Shown here: piece by piece, positions 27,869-36,552 of the stretch
Numbering within the stretch: the first letter of the stretch is position 1
Layout of the letters: every line of letters begins with the position of its first letter
Assembly: GCA_947172645.1 (NCBI GenBank)
Contig: CAMWBY010000009.1
Coordinates: 1-64,000 of the forward strand
Length of the DNA: 64,000 nucleotides
From: an uncultured Lachnospiraceae bacterium
GTDB lineage: Bacteria > Bacillota > Clostridia > Lachnospirales > Lachnospiraceae
Reading direction: 5' to 3'
Notes under the pieces: model-generated
Database searches by the model: none
Seen by the model: the letters and a program-made list of their open reading frames with translations, nothing else
What the model was told of the DNA's origin: nothing
Program-made: the position numbers and the translations under genes

Positions 27869-30800
27869 ATGGGGATTTCATTTACAGAGAGGCAGCAAAG
27901 AGTGATTGACGCCAGGGGGCGTAATGTGCTTGTGTCGGCGGCGGCGGGTTCCGGCAAGACGGCGGTGCTTGTGGAGCGTATTGTGAAGATGGTCAGCGAC
28001 GGCGCATGTCCGGCGGATATTGACAGGCTGCTTGTGGTGACGTTTACGAATGCGGCGGCGGCGGAGATGCGGGAGAGAATAAGCAGGGCGGTCAACGACA
28101 GGCTGGCGGCGGACCCGGAGAATGAGCACCTACAGAAGCAGACGACGCTTCTCCATAACGCCAAGATTACGACTATCGACAGCTTTTGCCTTTTCGTGTT
28201 GCGCAACCAGTTCCATACCATCGGCTTGGACCCAGGATTCCGTATTGCGGAGGAGGGGGAGGACAGGCTTCTCAGGCAGGAAGTGTTGGCGGAGGTGCTG
28301 GAGAATTGTTACGCGGAAGGCAAAAAGGCATTTTTAGACTGCATGGAATATTTCAGTGTGGGCAGCAGGGACACGGCGGTGGAAGAAATTGTGCTAAAGC
28401 TCTATGATTTCGCCATGAGCATGCCTTTTCCGGAGGAATGGCTTACCAAACGGAAGAATGATTATCTTGTGCGGCCGGACACGGTGTTTGAGGATATTCC
28501 ATGGGTGACAGAACTTATGCGGCAGGCGCGCCTGCTTTTAGAAGGCTGTGTGGCGCGGCTTAGGGAGGCGCTCCATATGTGTGAGGAACCGGACGGGCCT
28601 TATATGTATGGGACTGTGCTGGAACGCGAGATGGAGATGGCGCAGGGACTTCTTGACAAGTGCAGGCGTGTGGAAGAGAGGGATGCGGAAAGAGGAGATT
28701 TTGATTCTGTGTACGCCGCTTTTAGCGGCCTTAAGTTCGACAGGCTTCCTTCCAAGAAAGACGAGACGGTTTCCGCCGTCAAGAGGGAGGTCGTCAAGAC
28801 AATCCGCACAGGCGTGAAAGAGCAGCTCGGGGAGATACAGAAGAAATTTTTCTTCCAGAACAAGGAGCAGGTGCTCAGGCAGATGGAATCCTGCGGGGAG
28901 GCAGTGGAGGCCTTGGTGGATTTAACCCTTGCCTTCAAGGAAGCTTTCGATGCAAAGAAGCGGGATAAGAATGTCCTGGATTTCGATGATATAGAACATT
29001 TTGCCTTATCTATCCTCGTAAAAAAAGACGAGGCCGGAAATTGCCTGCCGACGGAGACGGCTTTGGAATACCGCAGTTATTTCCATGAGATACTCATAGA
29101 TGAATACCAGGACAGCAATCTTGTGCAGGAATATATCTTGTCCTGTATTTCCGGTGAGGATGAGGGCAGGTATAACCGCTTCATGGTGGGCGACGTGAAG
29201 CAGAGCATCTATAAATTCCGCCTGGCAAGACCGGAACTGTTTCTGGAGAAGTATGAAGCTTACGGACAGACAGGCAGCGTGGAAGAATCTGTCCGCGACA
29301 GTGAAGCGGGCAATGCGGGTAATATGGACAGCGCGGATAATGCGAGTAATGCGGACGGAAGGGATGGAGGAAAAGAGGGGAGCGGACAAGGCGGAAAGGA
29401 AATACATGCCGAGAGGATTGACTTGCACCAGAACTTCCGCAGCCGCAGGGAAGTGTTAAACAGCACGAATATGGTTTTCTCGCAGATAATGGGAAAACAT
29501 GTGGGCGGCATCGTCTATGACGACTTGGCGGCGTTGCACCCGGGCGCGGCGTATCCTGAACAGCCGCGACAGGAATGGGAGCCAGAGCGGGCAATGGGCG
29601 GGCAGCAGGCAGGAGGAATTAATGATACGGAGCTTATGCTGTTCCATATGGAGGATAACCCGGAAGAACTCACTGCCAAAGAGCAGGAAGCTTACGGCGT
29701 GGCGGCCAAGATAAAAGAGATGATGCGCATGTTCCAGGTGACAGACCAGTTACATGGCGGTTTTCGCCGCCTTTCCTACCGGGATATTGTCATTCTGCTG
29801 CGTACCGTTTCCGGTTGGGACGAGGTGTTCAAAAGGGTATTGGAGGAAGAGGGCATTCCCGTGCACATGACTTCCCGAACCGGATATTTTGCGGCAAGTG
29901 AGATACAGGAGCTGTTGCATTTTCTTCGTGTGTTAGACAATCCGTTGCAGGATATCCCGTTTTACGGCGTGATGCATTCTTATCTGGGGGGATTCGAGGA
30001 GGAGGAAATCGCGCGAATCAGGGCCGCGTATCCGAAGAAAAAGTATCTGTATGACGCGGTCAAAGCGTGTGGGGCATATGCAGGCGACGGGGAGGAAGAA
30101 GGCCATTCGGAGACGGAAGGGCAGGAAAAGGCAGTCCTGGAAGAGATAGTGACACAAGAGCTTGCGGGCAAGATTCGGGAATTCCTGGAAAGAATAGCCT
30201 ATTACCGCGGTCTGTCGGCTTACCTTTCCGTGCAGGAGCTTTTACAGACAATTCTGAGAGAAACGGATTACCTGAATTATGTGGCAGTAAAACCGGAGGG
30301 AAACAAACGCCGTGCCAATGTGGAAATGCTCCTCGTGAAAGCGGCGGAGTATGAGAAGACAAGTTATTTTGGCCTGTACCATTTCCTGCGCTATATGGAG
30401 CAGCTTGAGAAATACGAGGTGGATTACGGTGAGGCGGGATTGCAGGATGAAAATGCGGATGTGGTGCGTATCATGAGCATCCATAAAAGCAAAGGGCTGG
30501 AATTTCCGGTCTGTTTCGTATCTGGTCTGGCGAAGGGATTCCAGACACGGGATGTAAACAGCCATCTTGTGTTGGACATCGATGCAGGGATTGGCGTGGA
30601 TTACGTGAATCCCGTGGCAAGAGTGCGGGGAAGGAATCTGCGCCGGAATGTGATTGCCGAGAAGCTTAAAGCGGATAATCTGGCGGAAGAGATGCGTATC
30701 CTCTATGTGGCTATGACGCGGGCCAAGGAGAAATTGATTCTTACGGGAACGGTGAAAGCGCCGGAGAAGACGGCGGCGTCCCTATTGCCTCTTTTGAAAA

Positions 30801-31819
30801 AAAAGGAGGCTCTGCTGCCTTATGATGTGCTGACCGGACAGAGTAGTTTCCTGGGGCTTTTGCTCGCCGCCCTTGCACGTAATCAGTGCATGGATGGGTT
30901 TTTCCGGGAATACGGCATGGAGCCGGAGACTGCCAATCCGCTTTACGGGCAGGATATGAGTATCCGGGTTTCATTGACCGGATGGGTAAACAGAGTAGAG
31001 GAAAAGATAGAAGAAGCGGTGCGCATGGAAGAGGCGAAACGCAGGCTTCTTTTATCTGACGACATAAAAGATGTGGATTTGGCCCTGATGGCACATATGT
31101 CAGCCCGTTTTGGCTATAGATATCCGTACGGGAATCTGGGCAGCCTTTACACGAAGACCACTGTGTCTGAGCTGAAAATGGCGGGGATGAAGGAAGAGAC
31201 TGACTTTTCTTTTCAGTTATATAAGGATGAGATTGTTGTGCCTTATCTGCCCGGATTTTTAGAGAAGGAAGAGCGCGTCAGCGGTTCCATGAGGGGCAGC
31301 GCGTTCCATAAGGTGATGGAACTGTTTGATTTTTCGAGATTGACCGAAGAAGTCATTAGCAATAAAAAGACATTGGAGGATTTGCTAAAAGAGCAGCTTG
31401 CGCAGATGCGCCGGGAGGGCAGACTGGCGGAAGAATACTATGAGGTTATTTCGGTGCCTAAGATTGAGGCGTTCTTAAAAAGCAGCGTGGCGGCAAGGAT
31501 GGGGAAAGCCGCGCGGGCAGGGAAGTTATTCAAAGAGCAGCCCTTTGTGATGGGGCTTTCGGCGGACCGCTTAAACAGTGAGTTCCCGAAGGAGGAAACC
31601 GTGCTCATTCAGGGTATTATCGATGTCTTTTTCGAGGAGGAGGGCAGGTATGTGCTGTTAGATTATAAGACCGACGCCGTAGAGACGGCGCAGGAGCTTG
31701 TGAAACGCTACCATGTGCAGCTTGACTATTATGCGCAGGCTCTGGAGCAGTCTTCCGGCTACAGGGATACCGAGCGGATTCTTTACTCCTTCAAATTGGG
31801 CGAAGAGATTCACTTATAA
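27869..31819 (+). CDS. addA: AddA helicase-nuclease subunit
   Basis: A 1316-residue UvrD-like helicase with a C-terminal RecB-like nuclease; with AddB it resects DNA ends for RecA. Visible in order: the Q motif FTERQQRVIDA, Walker A AAAGSGKTAV (~residues 28-37), TIDSFC, motif II IDEYQDSN (~410), the NFRSR motif (~520), VRIMSIHKSKGLEFPVCFV (~870), YVAMTRAKEKL (~950), and the nuclease core GIIDVFF plus LLDYKTD (~1260). GGAG six bases before the ATG at 27869 favours it over a GTG at 27857. An Asn/Gly/Asp/Ala-rich insert at about residues 467-515, just before NFRSR, is unusual for the family. Confidence 0.96.
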   Translation: MGISFTERQQRVIDARGRNVLVSAAAGSGKTAVLVERIVKMVSDGACPADIDRLLVVTFTNAAAAEMRERISRAVNDRLAADPENEHLQKQTTLLHNAKITTIDSFCLFVLRNQFHTIGLDPGFRIAEEGEDRLLRQEVLAEVLENCYAEGKKAFLDCMEYFSVGSRDTAVEEIVLKLYDFAMSMPFPEEWLTKRKNDYLVRPDTVFEDIPWVTELMRQARLLLEGCVARLREALHMCEEPDGPYMYGTVLEREMEMAQGLLDKCRRVEERDAERGDFDSVYAAFSGLKFDRLPSKKDETVSAVKREVVKTIRTGVKEQLGEIQKKFFFQNKEQVLRQMESCGEAVEALVDLTLAFKEAFDAKKRDKNVLDFDDIEHFALSILVKKDEAGNCLPTETALEYRSYFHEILIDEYQDSNLVQEYILSCISGEDEGRYNRFMVGDVKQSIYKFRLARPELFLEKYEAYGQTGSVEESVRDSEAGNAGNMDSADNASNADGRDGGKEGSGQGGKEIHAERIDLHQNFRSRREVLNSTNMVFSQIMGKHVGGIVYDDLAALHPGAAYPEQPRQEWEPERAMGGQQAGGINDTELMLFHMEDNPEELTAKEQEAYGVAAKIKEMMRMFQVTDQLHGGFRRLSYRDIVILLRTVSGWDEVFKRVLEEEGIPVHMTSRTGYFAASEIQELLHFLRVLDNPLQDIPFYGVMHSYLGGFEEEEIARIRAAYPKKKYLYDAVKACGAYAGDGEEEGHSETEGQEKAVLEEIVTQELAGKIREFLERIAYYRGLSAYLSVQELLQTILRETDYLNYVAVKPEGNKRRANVEMLLVKAAEYEKTSYFGLYHFLRYMEQLEKYEVDYGEAGLQDENADVVRIMSIHKSKGLEFPVCFVSGLAKGFQTRDVNSHLVLDIDAGIGVDYVNPVARVRGRNLRRNVIAEKLKADNLAEEMRILYVAMTRAKEKLILTGTVKAPEKTAASLLPLLKKKEALLPYDVLTGQSSFLGLLLAALARNQCMDGFFREYGMEPETANPLYGQDMSIRVSLTGWVNRVEEKIEEAVRMEEAKRRLLLSDDIKDVDLALMAHMSARFGYRYPYGNLGSLYTKTTVSELKMAGMKEETDFSFQLYKDEIVVPYLPGFLEKEERVSGSMRGSAFHKVMELFDFSRLTEEVISNKKTLEDLLKEQLAQMRREGRLAEEYYEVISVPKIEAFLKSSVAARMGKAARAGKLFKEQPFVMGLSADRLNSEFPKEETVLIQGIIDVFFEEEGRYVLLDYKTDAVETAQELVKRYHVQLDYYAQALEQSSGYRDTERILYSFKLGEEIHL

Positions 31820-31823
31820 ATCG

Positions 31824-31852
31824 TTGCACGATTCTGTTTTCGGGAGTATAGT
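31824..31852 (+). promoter_or_regulatory. Promoter of the potassium-uptake block
   Basis: TTGCAC (31824-31829), a 17-base spacer and TATAGT (31847-31852), 39 bases before the ATG at 31892. Confidence 0.6.
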
Positions 31853-31891
31853 TTATATAGTGTTTTGTGTAGTGCAGAAATGAGGAAAAAT

Positions 31892-33241
31892 ATGAGTATT
31901 ATATATAAGAACAGGCGCCTTTCTTCCTCGCGCGTCATTTTGTTAGGGTTTTTCGGCGTCATTGTCCTGGGGACGCTTCTCTTGATGCTGCCATGTTCCA
32001 GGGCGGGAGCGGGCGGCGCACCCTTTCTGGATGCATTGTTCACGGCGACTTCGGCCACTTGCGTGACAGGGCTGATTACCAATGACACGGCGACTTACTG
32101 GTCAATGTTTGGGCAGATGGTTATTCTGTGCCTTATACAGATTGGCGGGCTGGGTGTGATTACGATAGCGATTTTTATTACCAAGCTGTCCGGGCGCAAG
32201 ATTGGCCTGATGCAGAGAAGCATCATGCAGGAGTCCATTGCCGCCCCGCAGATGGGCGGCATCGTGCGTATGACAGGGTTTATCCTGAAGACGGTAGCCG
32301 TCATAGAAATCATAGGCGCGGTGGCATTTTTGCCTGCCATGGTTCCGGAATTTGGTTTGTTGAAAGGGATATGGTATTCTGTCTTTCATTCCATTTCTTC
32401 TTTCTGTAACGCAGGATTTGACTTGATGGGCGTCAAAGAGAAGTATTCTTCGCTGACTTATTACACAGGGAATGCGCTGATAAACATTGTGGCGATGACG
32501 CTGATTGTGGTGGGCGGCATCGGTTTTGTGACCTGGGACGACGTGAAGCGGAACGGTTTGCATTTCCGCCGTTACCGTATGCAGAGTAAGGTCGTTGTGG
32601 CGGTGACCTGCGGGCTGATTGTGCTGCCGGCAGTCTATTTCTATTTCAGGGAATTTAGTATGCCAGCCTGGGAGGGCATGACGACGGGAGAGCGGGTTCT
32701 GGCGTCCTTTTTCCAGTCAATCACGACTCGCACGGCGGGTTATAATACGGTGGATTTGACACGGCTTACGGAATCCGGGCAGATGATTATGATACTGCTT
32801 ATGCTTATCGGCGGCGCGCCCGGTTCTACGGCGGGCGGTATGAAGGTGACTACTTTTGCGGTGCTCTTTGCGACGGCGATTGCGGTATTCCGGCGAAGGC
32901 CCAACGCGCATATATTCGGGAGAAGGATTCCCAATGACACAGCCCACTATGCCGCTACAGTCCTCACGCTGTACTTGAGTATGTTCTTTGTGGGCGGCGT
33001 TTTTATTGGATGCGCAGAGAATATGCCGATTATGCCTGCGCTGTTTGAGGCGGCGTCCGCCATTGCGACGGTGGGAGTCACCCTGGGTATCACGCCGGAG
33101 CTTTGCGCGGCGTCTAAAGTTATCTTGATTATCCTGATGTTTTTCGGACGGGTGGGCGGCATGACGATTGTGTACGCGGCGCTTTCCGCAAAGCACCCTT
33201 ATGTCTCGGAATTCCCGCAGGAGAAGATTATGGTTGGGTAA
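31892..33241 (+). CDS. TrkH/KtrB-type potassium transporter, membrane subunit
   Basis: A 449-residue K+ translocating subunit in the plasma membrane. The four selectivity-filter P-loops can be read: TSATCVTGL (~residue 53), SSFCNAGFD (~172), TTRTAGYNT (~285) and AIATVGVTLG (~390), each with the conserved Gly. The length of ~450 residues without extra N-terminal helices fits KtrB. GAGG six bases before the ATG at 31892 supports that start. The cytosolic regulatory partner lies at 34178, separated by a nucleotidyltransferase-HEPN pair, whereas the two subunits are normally adjacent. Na+-dependent or proton-coupled K+ uptake cannot be distinguished. Confidence 0.93.
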   Translation: MSIIYKNRRLSSSRVILLGFFGVIVLGTLLLMLPCSRAGAGGAPFLDALFTATSATCVTGLITNDTATYWSMFGQMVILCLIQIGGLGVITIAIFITKLSGRKIGLMQRSIMQESIAAPQMGGIVRMTGFILKTVAVIEIIGAVAFLPAMVPEFGLLKGIWYSVFHSISSFCNAGFDLMGVKEKYSSLTYYTGNALINIVAMTLIVVGGIGFVTWDDVKRNGLHFRRYRMQSKVVVAVTCGLIVLPAVYFYFREFSMPAWEGMTTGERVLASFFQSITTRTAGYNTVDLTRLTESGQMIMILLMLIGGAPGSTAGGMKVTTFAVLFATAIAVFRRRPNAHIFGRRIPNDTAHYAATVLTLYLSMFFVGGVFIGCAENMPIMPALFEAASAIATVGVTLGITPELCAASKVILIILMFFGRVGGMTIVYAALSAKHPYVSEFPQEKIMVG

Positions 33242-33256
33242 GGAGAATGCCGGAGG

Positions 33257-33640
33257 ATGGGGAGCAGTATGGGGCGGGAGAATGTCAGGATATACCGGGA
33301 AAATTATGAGGCTTTACCGAGACGGTTTGTCAGCAAAATTGAGCATGACTTGCAGTATATTTTAGACGCAGGGATTCCGGGCTTGGAGAAGATTTTTCTG
33401 TTTGGCAGCTGTGCGAAAGGAACAGTGCGCAGCACAAGCGATGTGGATTTGCTCATATTGACGAGGGAACAGATACAAGACAGGATGTTGGCGGCGGACA
33501 TAAGGTGGACTCTGGATGAGCCTATAGAAGGGATACGGACGGACGTTGTCTATATGAATAAAGATTCTATCAAGGATAAATCAGCATTTAAGGACGCTAT
33601 CAATGAGAGCAAGAAGGTGATTTTGGAAGTGGGAGATTGA
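33257..33640 (+). CDS. Nucleotidyltransferase (MNT-type) protein
   Basis: A 127-residue minimal nucleotidyltransferase. The active-site signature is intact: IFLFGSCAKGTVRSTSDVDL, i.e. G-S-x-x-x-G followed by S-D-x-D, with a third acidic residue likely in the segment ending TDVVYM. In MntA-HepT type toxin-antitoxin pairs the MNT protein AMPylates and silences the HEPN toxin. The next gene is a HEPN protein, as expected. The start is ATG 33257 or ATG 33269; each has a GGAG-type site nearby. The pair interrupts a potassium-uptake gene set. Confidence 0.85.
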   Translation: MGSSMGRENVRIYRENYEALPRRFVSKIEHDLQYILDAGIPGLEKIFLFGSCAKGTVRSTSDVDLLILTREQIQDRMLAADIRWTLDEPIEGIRTDVVYMNKDSIKDKSAFKDAINESKKVILEVGD

Positions 33641-33702
33641 GAAATAAGTCTGAAAGCCATCTTTTTAATCGTGAGTTTGTGTCGCCAGTGTGGAGGGATG
33701 AT

Positions 33703-34098
33703 GTGATAAATAACACATATTTTGCAATTGCAGAAAATGATTTGGAATACCTGGAATCTGTTTTAAAGACAGGAAGCACATTTTATAATCAGCTTGCGGT
33801 ACAGTGTCAGCAGGTTGCAGAGAAATTTCTGAAAGGCTATTTGGATGCGAATCTGGCCGGGAGGGATATATCTGATATATTGCGGAAACATAACTTAAAA
33901 AAAATGGCGTCTGTCTTAAATGAGGAAGAACCGGGACTGGAGTTGGATACGATTGGGCTGGCATACCTGACAGATTTTTATTTTGACGCCAGATATCCGG
34001 GGGACGACTTTTTCACCGTTACGAAAGCGGAATTTGAAAAATGTCTGGAGATTATGTACGATACGGTACATAGGCTTCAAGGTATTGGCAATAGATAG
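33703..34098 (+). CDS. HEPN-domain protein
   Basis: A 131-residue all-helical HEPN protein: FAIAENDLEYLESVLK, then CQQVAEKFLKGYLD, LRKHNLKKMASVL, and the late motif FDARYPGDDF. It begins best at a GTG (33703) with GGAGGG upstream; a TTG at 33637 overlapping the MNT stop would add 22 residues. In the MNT/HEPN arrangement this would be the RNase toxin, but the canonical R-x(4-6)-H catalytic motif is not visible, so a substrate-binding or inactive member is possible. The preceding MNT gene ends 62 bases upstream. Confidence 0.8.
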   Translation: MINNTYFAIAENDLEYLESVLKTGSTFYNQLAVQCQQVAEKFLKGYLDANLAGRDISDILRKHNLKKMASVLNEEEPGLELDTIGLAYLTDFYFDARYPGDDFFTVTKAEFEKCLEIMYDTVHRLQGIGNR

Positions 34099-34177
34099 GG
34101 GCGTGTTTCAGTGGCGCAAAGCGTCCTTGCGAGAATAAAAGAATTGTGAAACAAAGAGCACAGAAATGAGGGAGAAC

Positions 34178-34825
34178 ATGAAATCTATATTATTGATAGG
34201 ATTAGGGCGTTTCGGACGCCATATTGCGGAGAAATTGTTTGACTTGAACCATCAGGTCATGGCGGTGGACCAGAAGGAAGAGCGGGTGGATTCGATACTT
34301 CCTTTCGTCACCAACGCACAGATAGGCGACAGCACCAACCCGGATTTCCTGGTATCCCTTGGCATCCGTAATTTTGACCTTTGTATTGTCGCTATTGGAG
34401 ACAATTTCCAAAGCTCTTTGGAGACCACTTCGCTATTGAAAGAATTAGGAGCAAAAGAAGTAGTGTCCAGGGCCGCCAGCGATGTGCACGCCAAGTTTTT
34501 ATTGAAAAACGGGGCGGACGATATTGTCTATCCGGAGAGGCAGCTTGCTACCTGGACAGCTATCCGGTACAGCGCCGACCATATTTTCGACTATATAGAA
34601 CTTGACCACGAGCATGCGATTTTCGAGGTGAAGGTGCCTGCGGAATGGGCAGGAAAGACGGTAGGGGAACTGGACGTCCGTAAGCGGTATAATATCAATA
34701 TCATGGCGGTTAAGGAGGACGGCATCTTAGACCTGGCAATCTCGCCGGAGACGAGCATCACCGAAAAGAAAACGATGCTTGTGCTTGGGACTATGAAGCA
34801 GATACAGAAGGTGTTCCATATTTAG
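34178..34825 (+). CDS. TrkA/KtrA-type potassium channel regulatory subunit
   Basis: A 215-residue cytosolic RCK protein gating K+ uptake by the TrkH/KtrB subunit at 31892. The N-terminal Rossmann domain has ILLIGLGRFGRHIAEKL (G-x-G-x-x-G), VMAVDQKEERVD and IGDSTNPDFL. The C-terminal RCK_C domain covers ~residues 135-215 (FEVKVPAEWAGKTVGELDVR). GAGGGAG three bases before the ATG at 34178 makes this start more likely than the ATG at 34166, though spacing is short. It is separated from its partner by the MNT-HEPN pair and a 79-base spacer containing GTTTCA / TGAAAC. Confidence 0.92.
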   Translation: MKSILLIGLGRFGRHIAEKLFDLNHQVMAVDQKEERVDSILPFVTNAQIGDSTNPDFLVSLGIRNFDLCIVAIGDNFQSSLETTSLLKELGAKEVVSRAASDVHAKFLLKNGADDIVYPERQLATWTAIRYSADHIFDYIELDHEHAIFEVKVPAEWAGKTVGELDVRKRYNINIMAVKEDGILDLAISPETSITEKKTMLVLGTMKQIQKVFHI

Positions 34826-34910
34826 CTGTGCGTTTCCGGGATTGCGTTATGCTCGATGGCTCTAAAATGGCTCTATTTTCTCGATAAGAGAAACAAGCGA
34901 AAATAAAAAT

Positions 34911-34938
34911 GCCTATCCTGTCTGCCAACAGGATAGGC
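34911..34938 (-). terminator. Terminator of the minus-strand gene at 34983
   Basis: A perfect 10-bp stem (34911-34920 with 34929-34938) and eight-base loop. On the minus strand it is followed by ATTTTTATTTT. Confidence 0.75.
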
Positions 34939-34982
34939 GGTGTCCGTAAGGACAATCTTTGACCTAATAATTGTTTAGGCGT

Positions 34983-35450
34983 TTAGTAAATTTTGATTTC
35001 GCCCTCATAATTGTCAGCTCTTTCCAACAGAGGACCGGTTGCACCCATTGTAAAAGCGATATCACTGCTTCGGATAGATAAAAGCGCTAGTCCAATTTTC
35101 AGATTGAGAAAGTCCAATATTTGCGGATTAAGCTGAATGACACCATGCTCCGAAATATTTACCCAACAGTATGACCGCCCTTTGTATTTGACAAATTCAC
35201 CCTCTGTGGTCTGATAATTCTGTAAAGCTGGATTGTCAGTAAGGATGTGTCCTAACTTTGACGTTTCTAACAATCCTTTTCTTGTCACACAAAAGCCGCC
35301 AGTGACCTTGCTTCCGGTAAAAAGGTAGACTTTTCCCTCTATTGTGGCGTTGTACTCTGTAAGAGCCTGTGTTGGGAGATGGATTGTCAAATCATCCCGT
35401 ATCAGTGATTTTCCAAATATAAATTTACCGCCTTTGTTCATCTGTGGCAT
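34983..35450 (-). CDS. Uncharacterised protein with duplicated AbrB-like beta-barrel pattern
   Basis: A 155-residue protein starting MPQMNKGGKFIFG behind AAGGAG (10-base spacing to ATG 35450). Two halves show a similar strand pattern: the first, SLIRDDLTIHLPTQALTEY and GKVYLFTGSK; the second, VNISEHGVIQLNPQIL and GLALLSIRSSDIAFTMG. The pattern h-x-x-x-G-x-I-x-L-P/N-x-x-h, then a Gly-led strand, is what SpoVT/AbrB-like swapped-hairpin barrels show, so a duplicated barrel or DNA-binding role is possible. I do not recognise a named family. It stands alone with its own terminator. Confidence 0.6.
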   Translation of the reverse strand: MPQMNKGGKFIFGKSLIRDDLTIHLPTQALTEYNATIEGKVYLFTGSKVTGGFCVTRKGLLETSKLGHILTDNPALQNYQTTEGEFVKYKGRSYCWVNISEHGVIQLNPQILDFLNLKIGLALLSIRSSDIAFTMGATGPLLERADNYEGEIKIY

Positions 35451-35592
35451 ATATCATCAACTCCTTTTCCGAAAAGTGGAAGTCCACTATACCACAAGAA
35501 AATTCAAATGTCACTAAGGCTCTCTAAAGTGTGGCAAATCTCTGCTTAACTCTGGGGGCTGAATGAGGAACTGACGAGCTATGCTCGTTTTT

Positions 35593-36552
35593 TTAACGTG
35601 ACCCTTTATCATAAATCTCGCCCAAAGCCTTAGGAGCATGGTTCTTCTTGCTGAAGAAGACGAGCATAAGCAGTGTGAGCACATAAGGCAGTACCATGAC
35701 CAAATCCTGGTAGCTGCTGGGCATTTCTAATACTTTCACCAGTTCATAGCCGCCGGAACGGGCGAAGCCAAATAACATGCAGGCGCCCAGGGTTGGCAGA
35801 ATCTTCCAGTTACCAAAGATTAATGCGGCGATGGCAAGGTAGCCATAACCGGAATAAATATTGGACGAAAAGTTTGCCGAAATCGAATAGGCAAAGCAGA
35901 TACCGCCCAAACCTGACAGCGCGCCCGATGCCATAACCGCGATAAGGCGTACTTTGCTTACTTCGATACCTGCCGCATCCACTGCGTGGGGATTGTCGCC
36001 GCAGGCGCGCAGATGCAGGCCGAAACGGGTCTTATACAGGATATACCATGCAGCCACCGCAATCAGAGCAATCACGATTTCAAAAGGATACAGGTTCGTA
36101 AACACCGCGCCAAGCACGGGAATCCGGGACAGAACCGGCACCGTGATACGGGCGGATACGCCAAGCACAAACTTGTTGGAAGCCGCGCCGAAGATACTGG
36201 CATTGATTTGCTTGGTCATAAATTCCGTCAGCGCCATGGCCAGGATGTTGATAACAACGCCGCTGATGACTTGGTTCGCCTTGAATTTGATACACAGCAT
36301 GGCGTGCAGCAGGGAAAAAAGCATTCCACCCAGGAAGGCAAACAGCATCGCCAGATAGAAAGGCACCGGTGAGTTGCCTGCGAAATACTGCGCGATACTG
36401 ACCGCAAACAGCGCGCCGCAGAATGCGCCAAATCCCTGCAGCCCTTCGATGGCAAGGTTTGTGATGCCGCTTCTCTCGCAGTAAATTCCCCCGATTGCCA
36501 TGATAAACAATGGAAGGGCAAAAGATAAGCCGTCTATGATAATTGTGTTCAT
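35593..36552 (-). CDS. nupQ: Nucleoside ABC transporter permease, NupQ-type
   Basis: A 319-residue inner-membrane permease of the BPD_transp_2 family. It is very hydrophobic with about nine helices, and carries the family pattern GIYCERSGITNLAIEGLQGFG near the N-terminus and a cytosolic RACGDNPHAVDAAGIEVSKVR coupling region. GGAGGATACCAA before the ATG at 36552 selects this start. The start overlaps the stop of the upstream permease gene by four bases. With the other permease, the ATPase and the BMP lipoprotein it forms a NupNOPQ-like guanosine/nucleoside uptake system; ribose or other nucleoside analogues are alternatives. Confidence 0.88.
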   Translation of the reverse strand: MNTIIIDGLSFALPLFIMAIGGIYCERSGITNLAIEGLQGFGAFCGALFAVSIAQYFAGNSPVPFYLAMLFAFLGGMLFSLLHAMLCIKFKANQVISGVVINILAMALTEFMTKQINASIFGAASNKFVLGVSARITVPVLSRIPVLGAVFTNLYPFEIVIALIAVAAWYILYKTRFGLHLRACGDNPHAVDAAGIEVSKVRLIAVMASGALSGLGGICFAYSISANFSSNIYSGYGYLAIAALIFGNWKILPTLGACMLFGFARSGGYELVKVLEMPSSYQDLVMVLPYVLTLLMLVFFSKKNHAPKALGEIYDKGSR

